Source: Phragmites australis (Eukaryota; Streptophyta; Magnoliopsida; Poales; Poaceae). From it: a DNA stretch of 64,000 bases. Below the pieces are notes generated by a model. That model ran no database searches. It was not told where the DNA came from and worked only from the letters and a program-made list of their open reading frames with translations. Positions 12,536 to 23,939 of this stretch are shown one piece after another (positions within the stretch are counted from its first letter, which is position 1; each line of letters opens with the position of its first letter). Where the stretch lies: positions 11,157,001 through 11,221,000 of the forward strand of contig NC_084925.1 in NCBI RefSeq assembly GCF_958298935.1. Reading direction: 5' to 3'. The position numbers were made by a program, and so were the translations under genes.

Positions 12536-12549
12536 AATATTAATGTCCT

Positions 12550-14062
12550 GATCAGAGGCACTATCAGAGCTTTGATTCAGAACAAACCCCCGCGTCCCCT
12601 GCTCTCGCTACTCGGGGGCGACCCCATCCTCCAACCAAAAGCCTCCCTCTGCAAGCTAGATTCAGCTGCCGCTGCCGGCGAGCAGACGCCGGCAGCGGCT
12701 GCCAGCGACAGCCCAAAGTCGAGAAGTCGCAATTCCTCTCCTCCCCCTCGTTCTCTCCTTTTCTCTCCTCCCCCACCCCAATTTGTTTTTCTTCGGTGGC
12801 TTCCCCGGGCGTTCCCGTTCTTGGCCGGCCGGATCCAGGTGCTCTAAGACCGGGTCTATTACCGACGGTGGTGGATCCACTCATTTGGCTCTAGCAGGGT
12901 CGTGTGTGCTTTCGTCGGGTGTTGCTCGCAGTGGGGGGGGGGGGGGGCTTGCTTCTGGATGCAGCCTGCTCATCTCCTGGGTCAGTCATCGTCTAGCCGT
13001 TGGCTGCTCTGTGGAGTTCGATGTCGATCTCCCTGGTGACCGCCGGTCCTCTGCTGCCCTTCTCTATGGGGGTTGACAGGCTCGGTGACCGGTGTGGCTC
13101 TGCGTCTGGTTGGGTTGGCTCGCTGGTTGCCTTCGTGGCGTAGCTGTCCGTGGTTCTCTTGGCCGCCTGTGGGCTGTCTCTTCCCTGGCGACCATGGTGG
13201 TCATCATCGTTGTTGTTGATATTTTGGTACTACCCAGTGATCGTGGGTTGTGTTGTTGTTAGCAGGGTCTCCACCCCCGGTTGTCCCTTTCTGATCAATG
13301 CATTGTGCTTGTGCTCGTACTGTTGGTTGCTCTCTTGCAGGTGTCTGGTTGACCTGTCGAGCTTATGTGTTCTTCAGGTTCTTTCGTGGTTCGGGAATTT
13401 TGGGCGAAAGCCCTGGCAGGCGTCTTTCCATTGCTGATGACGGTGACACCCGCGTGCGTCATAACCTCCCTAGAGGCGTCGTGATGTTGCGTCCCCACGG
13501 GATCTCTCTGGGTGAAAACCCTATCCAGCTTCTCAGACAAGCGACGATGGTTCCTCTGCCGCTTACTTCTTGAAGGCGTTGTCTCAGAGAATCCCTATAT
13601 TCTTTGTTATAATCAGCAGCACTCCTTGTAGGGCACACCATCCTCCATTGTTGTCCCCTTCGTTCTACTGTTTGACAGGGCTTTCCTTCACCTTTCGGCA
13701 CTTCACGACAGTGGCGGTGCTCCGATGTCCCAGGGCCCCATCTTTGTGCTTGTGGTTCGGCATGGCTGCCGGCCGAGTTGCTTTTAGACGTGGGAGCAGG
13801 GCTCCTCTTATGGAGTTGTCAGGTTGTTTTGGTTGAGGTGTTAGCTGGCCGCAGCGTTGGCGGGGCAGCATCATTTGGTGAGGATGATGCTTGGCGGTTC
13901 AGGTGCCGAGTGTATGCTGTTGTTGCATTCGCCAGGTTGTAGGCTCCGTTGGTTGTATTGCTCCGCTTGTTATGGTTTTCGGACCCGATTTTCCTTATAA
14001 ACTGGGTCACTTTTCCTTCTTAATGCAATAACGCACAGCTCTACTGCGTGTTCGAGAAAAAA
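12550..14062 (+). mobile_element. Non-coding LINE-derived retrotransposon, family member 1
   Basis: A G/C-rich 1.5-kb unit ends CTTCTTAATGCAATAACGC then TGCGTGTTCGAG and an A run, the 3' end style of the LINEs in this window. It is flanked by a 14-bp TSD AATATTAATGTCCT (12536-12549 and 14063-14076). No reverse transcriptase or other domain is readable in any frame. Its 5' part (CTCTCGCTACTCGGGGGC, then GCAAGCTAGATTC) is clearly related to the 5' part of the minus-strand element at 50536-52163. That makes a non-autonomous family that must have been moved by LINE enzymes supplied in trans. A G-run lies near 12933-12947. Confidence 0.8.
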
Positions 14063-14076
14063 AATATTAATGTCCT

Positions 14077-15860
14077 TGTGCATTATACTATTTTCTCTTT
14101 TTTTTTTCCCATTTGAACCAAACAGGCTATTTGCACCAAGTATTTATCAGGTACTTGCAAGGAGACCACTTAGATACTATTCTCATGAATAGATATATAT
14201 GGGAAATATGGAGCAGATTGCAGTAGAGTATGAAACAAAAAAATGTACTATAAGTTGTTCAGGCAAGTGGAGTATCCACTACCTAAAAGTTGTGCCCTTT
14301 CCATGCATTCTTGAACTCTACTTTTATACTAATTTTGGTGGACGACTCAAATGCTTTGTCTAAGAACTTTGCAGTTACCATGGTTTCGTGTGATTGTAAT
14401 TCGCAGTAACATTCTAGGTCTTGTCTTTATCTAACTCATTCCAGATCAGAGTTGGAAAGCAGGATCTTAGCTTTCTCATGCAACATGAAAAGGCACTGAA
14501 GCATGCTTACCGGCACATGGCACATACATATATACACAGTAGTGGACACTAACATAGTGGCCATTCTCATTAGTGCATTACCTAGCAACTAGCATGCCTT
14601 TCATTATTTTTTGGGACCTAGTTGAGATCCTACTGCTTTGCCACCACAAGAATAATGTTGCTGTCAGGTGGCTTCAATTCATAAACATGAAATGGGTCAG
14701 CATGCATGTTCTTATTCCTCAAAAAATGCAACCTGATTTTTTTTTTTGTAAAGATGGCATGGTAAACCTGAGTTTTGGAGTGTGTGCTGTGGTGATTGAA
14801 TAGCTTAAAAAGTAGTATGCCTCAAACAGTTAAACCCTTGTTCCAAAAAGACAGAAAGACAGGCCACACATTGCCGCATCTACAAGCAATCTCAAAATAG
14901 GAAAGACAGCAACCTCATTACCACCCTTGGGGTTAACATGTCCTCTTTAGTCATTTTGGAACAGTGACATGAGAGGAAAAAATGGCAGATGCAAAAGGGT
15001 GCATTTATATATATCATGGAAGATTGCTAGATTCTAGTGCAGTGGGCAGCAATAAGGTTGAGTAAGTTGTGGGCATGTGATGTGCTAGCACATGGGGACA
15101 GATTGTATGCATCAGGTTTTGGAGTGTCCAAAGGCAACAGCTTCACTCCATACCGCCTTCTAGCTGATGGATGCAAGTTTTGTTATGCAACAATCCAAGG
15201 CAAGCACCTAGTTTGTTTGTCCCTTTGTTTGCATCCACTGCATCCAGTGTGAAAAACAAGCTGCGCAAGCTTCCTTGGCTACTGCTATTGACTCATTCAT
15301 TGTCCCTACCACAATTTGGCTTTGATATGCTTATGGTAGAAGAAGCAGATAAGCATTAATATATCATTTTAGTCGGTTGAGTTTGCCACCTATTTTTGCA
15401 TAATTTATAATATGTTTAGTTAAACTTGAAGCTTCGACCATTAACATACATAATATTATTTAGATAGGTGTATGAAAATTAGTTTTTATAATCAAAATAG
15501 CCCCCTATACTAGTATCATCCTTATGTTTTTATTAGTATAAGTAGAAAACTATTGCCCATTTACTTTTATGTCTTGGGTATATGTAATGATAGATATAGT
15601 AAGTGAGATAATAGGTGAAAAAAATAATGAACGCAATATAAAACTGAAACAAGAGTGGATATATTTGAAGTATTGTCTTTGTCAGTCACAAATGCTCTTG
15701 GTAGGTCCCTCATGCCAATTAGATGGCAAGCGATTGTGACGGTATAAGATTCTTACATCAGTGGGCTGGAAAATGTTAAGATTTTTCTTGCATGAGCAAC
15801 TATGGTAGCATAGTCATTATTATAGTTAGCCTTTAGCGACATGCTTCTTGGTTCTACTAT
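14077..15860. other. Gene-free spacer
   Basis: About 1.8 kb of moderately A/T-rich sequence. Short open frames are isolated and show no domain. I see no convincing terminal repeats or coding exons here. Confidence 0.5.
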
Positions 15861-16820
15861 TAAAGAAAAAAGTATGTTTTACTTCTCTAAAGTATTGCGA
15901 GAGTCCATTTGACTCCATGGAGTATGTTTTGGTCTACTTAACTCATGAGTTTGTAATACCAGCTCACATCACCCCTGTACCCTTTTTGCTAAGTGGTTTT
16001 TGATGATGTGAAATGTTATATTGCCATGTGAACTGCCATATTATGTGATATTTCCCTTTCTCTCTCCTCAGATGTTCATGTAAGGGCTCTAATGGTTTGC
16101 ATAGGAAGACAAGGGAGGGCATCGGGGTTATCTTGTTGCTGCTCCCTGCATGGAGCTGCAACTCCTCCCGCCCTCTCGCTCGCCTCCGCCTCACTCCTTA
16201 GATAGACACATACTCATACCAAATCAATAAACAAATCTTTGTCCTTTATATCGAGTGCAAACATGCAATTAATTAGCATCTTATATGTAGCACACATGTG
16301 CTATGATTAGCATGCAAGAGCACGTCAGCTGTTCAATGAGCTGCTCCAAGAAAGGCTGCACAAAGGGGTTGCTCGTCCTCGCTCTTTGATTTGCTGCTTG
16401 TCCTTCTTTTGGCACATCAACAAATGAATGTAGCGGTGGTATGCATCCTTTTGCGTGCACATGATGTGCTCGATCTTGTACATGGTGTGGTGAAAGTCAC
16501 GATAATGGTTGAAGAACACAACATGACGGTATAGCGGCATTGAAGTAGACGTTGATAATGAGTATGAAGCTGGCGACGTGGAAGAAGGCATTGATAATGA
16601 GCATGGAGCTCACGATGTCTGAGGACATACAGATGGGGTGCTGTGGCAACTTGTGTGGCAACCCAACATTTAACATCATGAAACCACCCAGTGAAACCGA
16701 TATAGGGGCGATGTGAGTCGGTATTACAAATTTAAGGGGTAAATAGACAAAAAGATACTTTATAGGGTTAAGTAGACTCTTGCAATACTTTAAGGAGTAA
16801 AGTGAACTTTTTTTTTAAAT
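15861..16820. mobile_element. Long-TIR foldback transposon, non-coding
   Basis: The arms are about 178 bp each (15861-16038 and 16643-16820) and imperfectly inverted. The left arm has TAAAGTATTGCGAGAGTC and GTTTGTAATACC; the inverse of the right arm has TAAAGTATTGCAAGAGTC and AATTTGTAATACC. The 600-bp centre has no recognisable protein. The form fits a MULE-like or other long-TIR MITE; I could not fix a target-site duplication. Confidence 0.7.
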
Positions 16821-16896
16821 AAAAGAGCACTGAAAGCCCATTGGTTGCAATTCCTTTTAGATGTAGGAATCACCAATAATTGTGGTCGGATATTTT

Positions 16897-16976
16897 GACT
16901 GTGAATCTATTCAGAGACCTTTTACATGCAACACAAGACTATGAATCCATTTAGAGACCTTTTACATGCAACACAA
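16897..16976 (+). repeat. 40-bp tandem duplication
   Basis: Two units of 40 bp, 16897-16936 and 16937-16976, share CAGAGACC/TAGAGACC followed by TTTTACATGCAACACAAGAC. It lies in spacer. Confidence 0.75.
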
Positions 16977-17147
16977 GACATTTTTTTCTATTACAAAGAT
17001 CTAGTTTCATAATTGGAATAGAGAAAATTCATTGGATTTGAGGAACCATTTTATAATTGCAAAATACTTGTGTACACAAACATGAGTATTTTTTTTTTCT
17101 TATCATGGTATTAGCAAATCTATTCCTTGGGTGTACACAATAGAGTA

Positions 17148-17300
17148 TCACCTACGAACTAGCTTAGTTGGTTAGTATTCTTGAGGTGAAACCTGTTCAC
17201 CCGAGAGGAACAATACATGCACACATTCAGTGATCAAAGCGCGTGCTCGTGCTATATGATGTTACATCAACAAAGTTGAGGCCCACGGACACAGGTGAGT
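17148..17300 (+). mobile_element. Possible tRNA-derived SINE fragment
   Basis: CTAGCTTAGTTGGTTAGTA near 17159 looks like a pol III A box. The following GAGGTGAAACCTGTTCACCC spacing resembles the tRNA-like heads of grass SINEs, but the B box (GAGAGGAAC) is poor. No TSD was found, so boundaries are approximate. Confidence 0.3.
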
Positions 17301-17707
17301 TCACACCTTTCCTGACCTTACAAAGGAGAAGCATGCAATTCAAGCGTGCATAGGATAGAGACGGATCGGAGGAGGCCGCAACAAGCAAGAAATGCGATGA
17401 GGGGGATGGGTCATGAGATAAACAATTTAGTTGTGATTTGTGTGAGTGATGCAGATGGAGCAGGGCTAATTAGGTAAAGGTGGCCCATGACCATGGTGCC
17501 TCCCCCACCAATCATAAAATAGGCCTCATCCAACTTTCCCTTGTAGCCTTCCCTGGTTTTTGCCCTACTTTGTTGATGGAACATCAAATTCATGCATAGG
17601 AAAGCCCTGTTGCAAAAATAATCGATCTGCACCCCTAGTCAAGATATCAACGGCGGCTAAAGTTGTCTAAGGAAATCTTAAATACATATTTTATCTAACT
17701 TCACTTA

Positions 17708-17871
17708 GAGCATGTACAATGATATCATTTAATATTTGGAGACAGATCATCCAAAAATCTCTCATCTAAGAGGTAACTTGTATCATCTCTTTGTTCTCCT
17801 TCGTATGCCTAGAACTGTGTTGATATGTTAAGAAAAAATATACAACTAGAATGACGATGTTGTACATGCTC
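17708..17871. mobile_element. Short MITE with 12-bp terminal inverted repeats
   Basis: A 164-bp unit begins GAGCATGTACAA and ends TTGTACATGCTC, a perfect 12-bp inverse. GAGCAT-type ends are common in grass hAT or Harbinger MITEs. The flanking duplication is unclear. Confidence 0.55.
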
Positions 17872-19440
17872 TACTCCATGTCTAAGGCATGGGGCAATAT
17901 GTGAAAGAGCTGGAATCGGGGTTTTACTTTATTTGTTGAACCTTTTGTTAGTAAAATTTGAAATAAACCCATCATGATCTTATTTTTTTAAAAAATAGAT
18001 GTTTTCAATCCGCCATGCTATTTTCATGGTAAGATAACACTACCAAGCCTGAGAATAGTTGTGGCATTGCAAGGCAAGGATGGCGTAGCAGGCAGCAACC
18101 CTGCCATGGTCAGTGGCCAAAAGGTTTACTGTTTTGAGGAAAAATATCATCGGGGTTTTATTTTTAAATTTTAATTGAAAAGGTGGACAAATGTAAAATT
18201 TTTGGAATCAGATACTAGCATTTAAATGTGGACACCAATTCCTTTGGAACTTATTATTTGATACTAAAGATTTTCTTAGACACTTACGTATATGTAGACC
18301 TTATGGCTCACTGCTCCTTGCTCCCTGCGATCACAAACAGTAATATTTTAGATATATAGTTGACAAAATGGTTAGGGACAATTACTCCTGTGCCTCTACT
18401 TCAAAGCTCAGTTGGCGAATTACCATCTTTTTTCAACTTTGCATGAATGCCCTTACTTTGAGCAATCGGAGGCGCTATCTACCCCTCTTTTTTGCCGCCG
18501 TGTGGTCCTGCCACATTTACCAAATTAAAAAAGAATACAATAATTTCTGTTGGGGATAACGTACGACTCTTGCAGTGCTCATAGGAGGTGCGTGCGTGGA
18601 GAGACAGGGCAGCGGATGGCTCTTGTGTTGCTCCTGGGCGGCGCGCGCATTGGAGAGGCGCGCGACCGGCGATAAGAGTGCTCAATTTGAAAGATATAGC
18701 GGTAATGATGCAAAGTGAAAAAACCCTGGAACAAACAAGCAATTAGATATCGAAGTTGTGGTAAATATGCGAATGACCTAAATGGTTATCCCACCCTTAA
18801 CGTATGCTCATATATACGCAAGAGAAAAAAGTTAACCCTTCACTAAAAAGAAAAAACTTGACAAGTGTACTGAACAACTCAAGTAGAATTAGTATGATAG
18901 TAACCGTGAGCATATAGTACGACAATAACCTTTAGAATTAGCATTGTCAGGAAGCCATTCTAATCGACGCAAGCATGCTGGAACAGTAACTTGTAACTTT
19001 CTTTTTTAAAAAATCACTCTGCAACTTTTTTTAGAAAGTTTTTTAAAAAATTATCGAGAAAAGTTATTAGAAAAAATTCACGAAAAAGTTTTTAAGAAAA
19101 TTTTTTGAGCAAAAGTTAACAAGAAAAATTTGTTTAGATTTTTTAAAAAAATCAGAAAAAATTCCAAAAATAGAAAGTGGGGCGAGCGCGTGAGTGCTAA
19201 TCAGGATTTCTGGTTTTCAGGTGGAGATGTCCGGTAGAGTTAAAGCACCTTCCATATAAATTTTCTTCCCTCGTTCTACTCCACTCGATCTACTCCACTC
19301 GGAACCAGTTCCTTTGACGTGACTGACAGGTGAGGCCATCTCAGTGGGCCCATCCCTCCGCCCTCCACTGAGCACCCCCTCGGTTGAAGGAAGCAATTCC
19401 CCTTTCCTCTCTCTCTGCGTCCCTCCCTCTCTCACTCTAC
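17872..19440. other. Spacer upstream of the F-box gene
   Basis: Non-coding. 18980-19165 is an A/T-rich stretch of repeated AAAGTTTT and AAAATTTT words. The same style recurs at about 24105-24430 inside the solo LTR, so the two may be relics of one element type. C/T-rich sequence starts near 19260. Confidence 0.45.
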
Positions 19441-19448
19441 CTTGCCTC

Positions 19449-20745
19449 GCTCATATATACGCCATTGTGGCCACCCGGTAGACACCATGGGCATGGGGGC
19501 CCTGACCTAATGTAGGGGAGGAGGAAGCCTACTGTTCCATCTCTTGGAGTAGAAGGGCGGAAAGGCCCATCACCTTCTCATTTTCCAACCCCCCCTCGCC
19601 CCTACCAGATTGGCGAAATTCCGCGGCTAATACGATCAATCGCCGGCCGCCTGAAGCCGCGGGCCCCACTGCTTGCTTTCTCTTCTTGGTTATTGATTTG
19701 GGGTAAAGATTTGATTTTCCCTTTGGTTTCTTGTTTCGTCGGCGATGAATCATTGTTTGATTTCCTGAAAGGATTTGGAGGGCCCGGCGGCTTGGTGGAT
19801 TCCGAAAGGGAGGACCTTTTCTTCGATTTCTGTTTTTGAGGAGTGGTAACTGCGAGCAAGAACTCATCCTCCCCTCATTTCTGTTGAACTAGAACGGGCT
19901 GGATTTTTTTCATTAATATGTGATTTAGTGCTTGATTTTGTGCGGGCGTTAAAGATTCATAGTTATTGGGCATGCGTTTCTTGGTGCATTTTTGGTAAAA
20001 AAAATTGTTAGGTAGATAGTGGTATTCTTGGCTATCTTGGCTGCGTTGGTTGCTTTATTTGTCTATGCCTTAAATGATCGCGATGTGGCCCTTTCCGCGG
20101 CAAATTGAATGTGGTGCCAAAAAATCCATGTTTTCTCTTCGATAAAAAAGGGTTCCGTTTGTGATGGAGACGTTAGTGTCCAGTTTCCCACTATCGCCCC
20201 CCCCCCTCAGATCCATTTCATTAATAAGCTGTTTTTCACATTCCTTTGTATAATTATCATGACAGATAATAAACACTAGGATTGAAAAAATCTTGTAAAG
20301 AAAAAAAAAGAATCGAGAAGAGCTCCCTTACTTGTTAATATTACAGTCTTTTGTGTCGTTGAAAGGTTAGATTGGTCAGGTTTTATTATTCTCCCCTTCA
20401 TTTAGGCGAGTTTAGTCTGTTAAAAAAATGGCAACGGTTTTGGTGTTTGGTTCTTGTCAGCTGTGATAAGCTGGTGAAATCCACTTCTGAGATATAGACA
20501 ACCACTAAGATGTTTTGATCGTATTTGCATTCCATTCCACCTGCCTTTTTATTTTTCATTGATGTGCATATGGAGGCTAAACTTGAGTACTTGGCCTTAA
20601 AATTGCTGTTCTATGTACATGCACCCCATACTCTCAGAAAACAAAAAATGTTTTTGAGCTGAAGCTACTTGAGTATCTCAGCATTAGAGATTTCCATATT
20701 GATATAACATCATTTCTTATTTTATTGCTATGTTATCACTTGCAG
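19449..20745 (+). promoter_or_regulatory. TATA box, 5' UTR and 5'-UTR intron of the F-box gene
   Basis: CTCATATATACGCC at 19449-19462 is a good TATA candidate just after a C/T-rich stretch. The 5' UTR follows. A strong plant acceptor, TTATCACTTGCAG (ending 20745), lies 32 bases before the CDS start, so a leader intron is likely. Donor candidates are near 19703 (GGTAAAGA) and 19844 (GGTAACTG). A CCCCCCCC run near 20197 lies in this interval. Confidence 0.55.
19487..19510 (+). CDS. Seven-residue upstream ORF in the F-box 5' leader
   Basis: ATG in a strong context (ACACCATGGG) opens MGMGALT followed by TAA. If transcription starts at the TATA box near 19449 the leader includes it. Such uORFs often lower translation of the main ORF, but no effect is shown here. 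Confidence 0.4.
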   Translation: MGMGALT

Positions 20746-20777
20746 GATCTTGTATTAGCTTCTGTGTTATTCACTGG

Positions 20778-22004
20778 ATGCTGGCAATGGGATCAGAAGA
20801 GTGGGAGCTGTATCCTTCTTCTTACATTGGTGCCCAGGTCATAGAATACAGACCGATTACTGAAGACAGCGACAATGATTGGGATGCAGATGTGGCAGTG
20901 TCGCTGGACTCTGCTCTCCCTGATGATCTCTTGGAGAAGATTCTTTCATTCTTACCTGTTGCGAGTATCATAAGATCTGGATCTGTTTGCAAGAGGTGGC
21001 AAGAGATTGTGCACGCCCAGAGGCAGATATGGAGCAAAATGGTGCCTCAGAAGCCATGGTACTTCATGTTTACTTGCAGCGAGGAATTGGTTTCAGGTTT
21101 TGTCTATGATCCGAGCTTCCGCAAGTGGTATGGATTCGACTTCCCTTGCATTGAGAAGAGCAACTGGTCTACATCCTCGTCGGCTGGGTTGGTGTGCCTG
21201 ATGGACAGTGAGAACAGGCGCCGCATCATGGTGTGCAACCCCATCACTAAGGACTGGAAGAGGCTTAGTGATGCTCCTTGTGGCAAAACAGCTGATTACA
21301 GTGCTCTTGCCTTTTCCGTGGACAGGAGTTCTCATCAATACAATGTGGCTGTTGCAAGGAGCAACCAGGTCCCATCGGAGCATTATCAGTGGGAGTTTAC
21401 CATCCATTTGTATGAGTCGGTCACTGGTAATTGGGTGACTCCCTTTACTGGAGTTTTGCTTGGATGGAGAGGAGGTGACGAGTGTGTCATCTGTGATGGA
21501 GTCCTCTACTATTTGGTGTACTCCACAGGAGTTTTGGTGAACAATAATGAACATCGCCATTGTCTTGTCATGTATGATCTCGCTGCAAGACCGAACCGCA
21601 CTTCTTTGATGAGCATGGCTATACCAGTGCCATGTGCTCTTACATGTGGTCGGTTGATGAACCTAAGTGAGAGGCTCGTGCTGGTAGGTGGCATTGGCAA
21701 GCTAGATAGACCTGGTATCATCAAGGGAATTGGCATTTGGGAACTCCATAACAAGGTGTGGAATGAGGTTGCTCGAATGCCTCCCAAGTTTTTTCAAGGA
21801 TTTGGTGAGTTCGATGACGTTTTTGCAAGCTGCGGGGCGGATGATCTTATCTACATCCAGAGCTATGGGTCGCCAGCTCTTCTCACCTTTGAAATAAACC
21901 AGAAGCTGTGGAAGTGGTCGGTAAAGAGCCCTTTGACGAAGAGGTTTCCGCTACAGCTGTTTACTGGTTTTTCTTTCGAGCCAAGGCTGGACATTGCTTC
22001 CTAG
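20778..22004 (+). CDS. HWS: F-box/kelch-repeat protein, HAWAIIAN SKIRT ortholog
   Basis: 408 residues from ATG 20778 (405 from 20787), close to Arabidopsis HWS at 411. The frame is open back to 20730, but that ATG lies before the splice acceptor ending at 20745, so it is intronic. The F-box is at about residues 40-85 (LPDDLLEKILSFLPVASI, VCKRWQEIV). It would recruit target proteins to SKP1-Cullin ubiquitin ligases. Beyond it is a kelch-like propeller with blocks typical of HWS: KPWYFMFT, VYDPSFRKWYGFDFPC, NPITKDWKRL, VICDGVLYYLVYSTG, VPCALTCGRLMNL, LVLVGGIGK, FFQGFGEFDDVFAS, YIQSYGSPALLTFE. The coding part is a single exon, as expected. Arabidopsis HWS limits organ growth and sepal fusion and affects microRNA function. 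It is intact here. Confidence 0.92.
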   Translation: MLAMGSEEWELYPSSYIGAQVIEYRPITEDSDNDWDADVAVSLDSALPDDLLEKILSFLPVASIIRSGSVCKRWQEIVHAQRQIWSKMVPQKPWYFMFTCSEELVSGFVYDPSFRKWYGFDFPCIEKSNWSTSSSAGLVCLMDSENRRRIMVCNPITKDWKRLSDAPCGKTADYSALAFSVDRSSHQYNVAVARSNQVPSEHYQWEFTIHLYESVTGNWVTPFTGVLLGWRGGDECVICDGVLYYLVYSTGVLVNNNEHRHCLVMYDLAARPNRTSLMSMAIPVPCALTCGRLMNLSERLVLVGGIGKLDRPGIIKGIGIWELHNKVWNEVARMPPKFFQGFGEFDDVFASCGADDLIYIQSYGSPALLTFEINQKLWKWSVKSPLTKRFPLQLFTGFSFEPRLDIAS

Positions 22005-22518
22005 TTTATATTTGTTCTACTTCCACCAGAATTCTTACCATTGGAAGCCATTTGAACACAGAAAATGTTCAATTTTATAGATATATTCTATTCATTGCTG
22101 GGTGTATTGGGTATATCTTCTAATCAAAGTGGTAAATTAACTTGCCGATCTTTTTGTTGACTTGGTTGGATAGTAGAGGGAGGGCACCTACAATTAAACA
22201 TGAACTATTGCTTCTGACTTGCTTTTCTTTTGTTGCCTGCAAACTTAGTGCTTTCTTGTGTCTCAAAAAAAATGTCTGTTTTATGCTTCACTGTCCTTAA
22301 GTCTTCCTCTCTCTTCATATGCCTTTTGGTTTCTGCGGCTACTGAATTATGTTTTGTTTTATTATAACAGCAATTGCTAAGATACATGATACATCTGAGC
22401 TGCGAAGCTAGCCTTTGTTGTTGGACCAGTACTTGATGCAGAGTACTTGCTGTGAAACTTGGAGCCATTTATGAACAGCAGAGCCTTTTAATGGTCACTT
22501 CCTCCTCTCCTTTGTACA

Positions 22519-22524
22519 AATAAA
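22519..22524 (+). terminator. Candidate poly(A) signal of the F-box gene
   Basis: AATAAA lies about 515 bases after the stop codon, with T-rich sequence around it. The 3' UTR would be 22005 to roughly 22545. Confidence 0.4.
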
Positions 22525-22545
22525 ATCTTTATTAGTCAAAACACC

Positions 22546-23541
22546 GAGTCACCGAAGTGTTTAGTTTCGCTTTCTTGTATGTTAATCTCCAGCTATTTTA
22601 TTAATAGAAAAAATGCAAATGGAGACAGTTAACTAAAACTTGCCTATGGAACTGAACAGTGTACAATATCTGGCTTTTAATCTGTTAAATTGTGTGAATT
22701 TGTTGTCTTTTGCTTTACTGTACTAAGCCTGCTTCAGTTTCTTCCAAATCATTTGCAGCCAATGCTGTAACTGTAATGCCTAATGTTCTCTTATCATACT
22801 TCTGAAATGTACCATACATCAGTTTTGCAGTTCACGTTGCACCAGAATCTTTGCCTGCTTCTGCTGCTGCATCTCTGTCATACATTGCATGTGATTGTGC
22901 AAAGAGAAGCATGCTTCAGAGTACATGATGTGCATCTGAGGCGGCTTTCTCTCTGCCTCTTGGTTTGGATGGAAACGTTACATTATTTTTCCCCATCTGA
23001 GCTATGTACTTAAAGCTGGCAGTAGTACCATCCTAGAAAGCAGCATCTGCCTATCTTCTTGCCTGCTGTCACTGCTCCCACATGTTGCAAGGAAGGATGC
23101 AATTTTAGTTTTTTGAGGTGTGCAGTTAAGCTGAATCTCAGTTTCTTCTCGGTAGACAGATTTTAGTACTAGAGTATATGCATGCAACATGTGTATGTGG
23201 GTATGTATGTGTTTATTCGAATGTCTCTGCCAAAAGAAAGCCATAATAATCACACAATTGGTGATTGGTACATCTGACATTTGATCCTGGGATAAGAATA
23301 AGGTTCTCCAGGTCTTTAAATGTGTTCCATGTTTTAACCAATGTTATGTAAGCATATCAGTGTTTTGTCTTTTTGTCACCTTGGACAATTGGACGTGGTA
23401 CTATTACATAAGCATGCCAAACAGTACACGCCACAGTACAAGAACCATATTTTTATCTCTTTATAAATAGATTCACCTGCCATGGTCATTTTTAAGTATA
23501 GAACAGGTGAAGGCAGAAAGATTCTTTGCACATGCAACTGA
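22546..23541. other. Spacer between the F-box gene and the solo LTR
   Basis: Unique-looking, T-rich non-coding sequence. Short open frames show no domain. No repeats were noted. Confidence 0.45.
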
Positions 23542-23602
23542 ACATGTGTCACACCTGATTTTAAAATCAAATTAAATATAAATTATATGTATGCTAAGAT
23601 CA

Positions 23603-23608
<6 letters not shown>

Positions 23609-23635
<27 letters not shown>
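23609..23635. repeat. (AT)n microsatellite
   Basis: A 27-base uninterrupted AT dinucleotide run near the 5' end of the solo LTR. Confidence 0.95.
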
Positions 23636-23638
<3 letters not shown>

Positions 23639-23939
23639 ATCATAAGTGAACTTCTATAACAATATGATTAATTTAAATATACCTTTGATCGATCTTATAA
23701 AAGGGATCAGGAAGGGTAAAAAAAAGCAAAACACTGTAGCAAACTAAGCGTAGATTTCATCTTCAACTAGACGATTCTACAGGCAATTGATGTAGAACAC
23801 ATTCTAGAATACATCATCTTGTGTGAAGTCTTTAAAATCTTCCTCGATTGAGCAACATTGTTTAAGTATAGCAAGGTTGAATACATAAAATACTTAGCAA
23901 GTGTGGAGAGTATGACATGTGGGTTAATATCAACAAAAT

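Noticed and set aside
12564..13076. Open frames in the G/C-rich 12.5-13.1 kb region as a gene
   Set aside because: The region lies inside a TSD-flanked LINE-derived element; frames are short, compositionally biased and lack any domain.
18368..18760. Possible foldback MITE (TTTTTTCAACTTTGCAT against inverse TTTTTTCACTTTGCAT)
   Set aside because: Inverted similarity is limited to about 30-40 bp and the outer parts do not align; no duplication was found.
20730..20777. Upstream in-frame ATG giving a 424-residue F-box protein
   Set aside because: It lies before a strong splice acceptor (TTATCACTTGCAG, ending 20745), so it is intronic.
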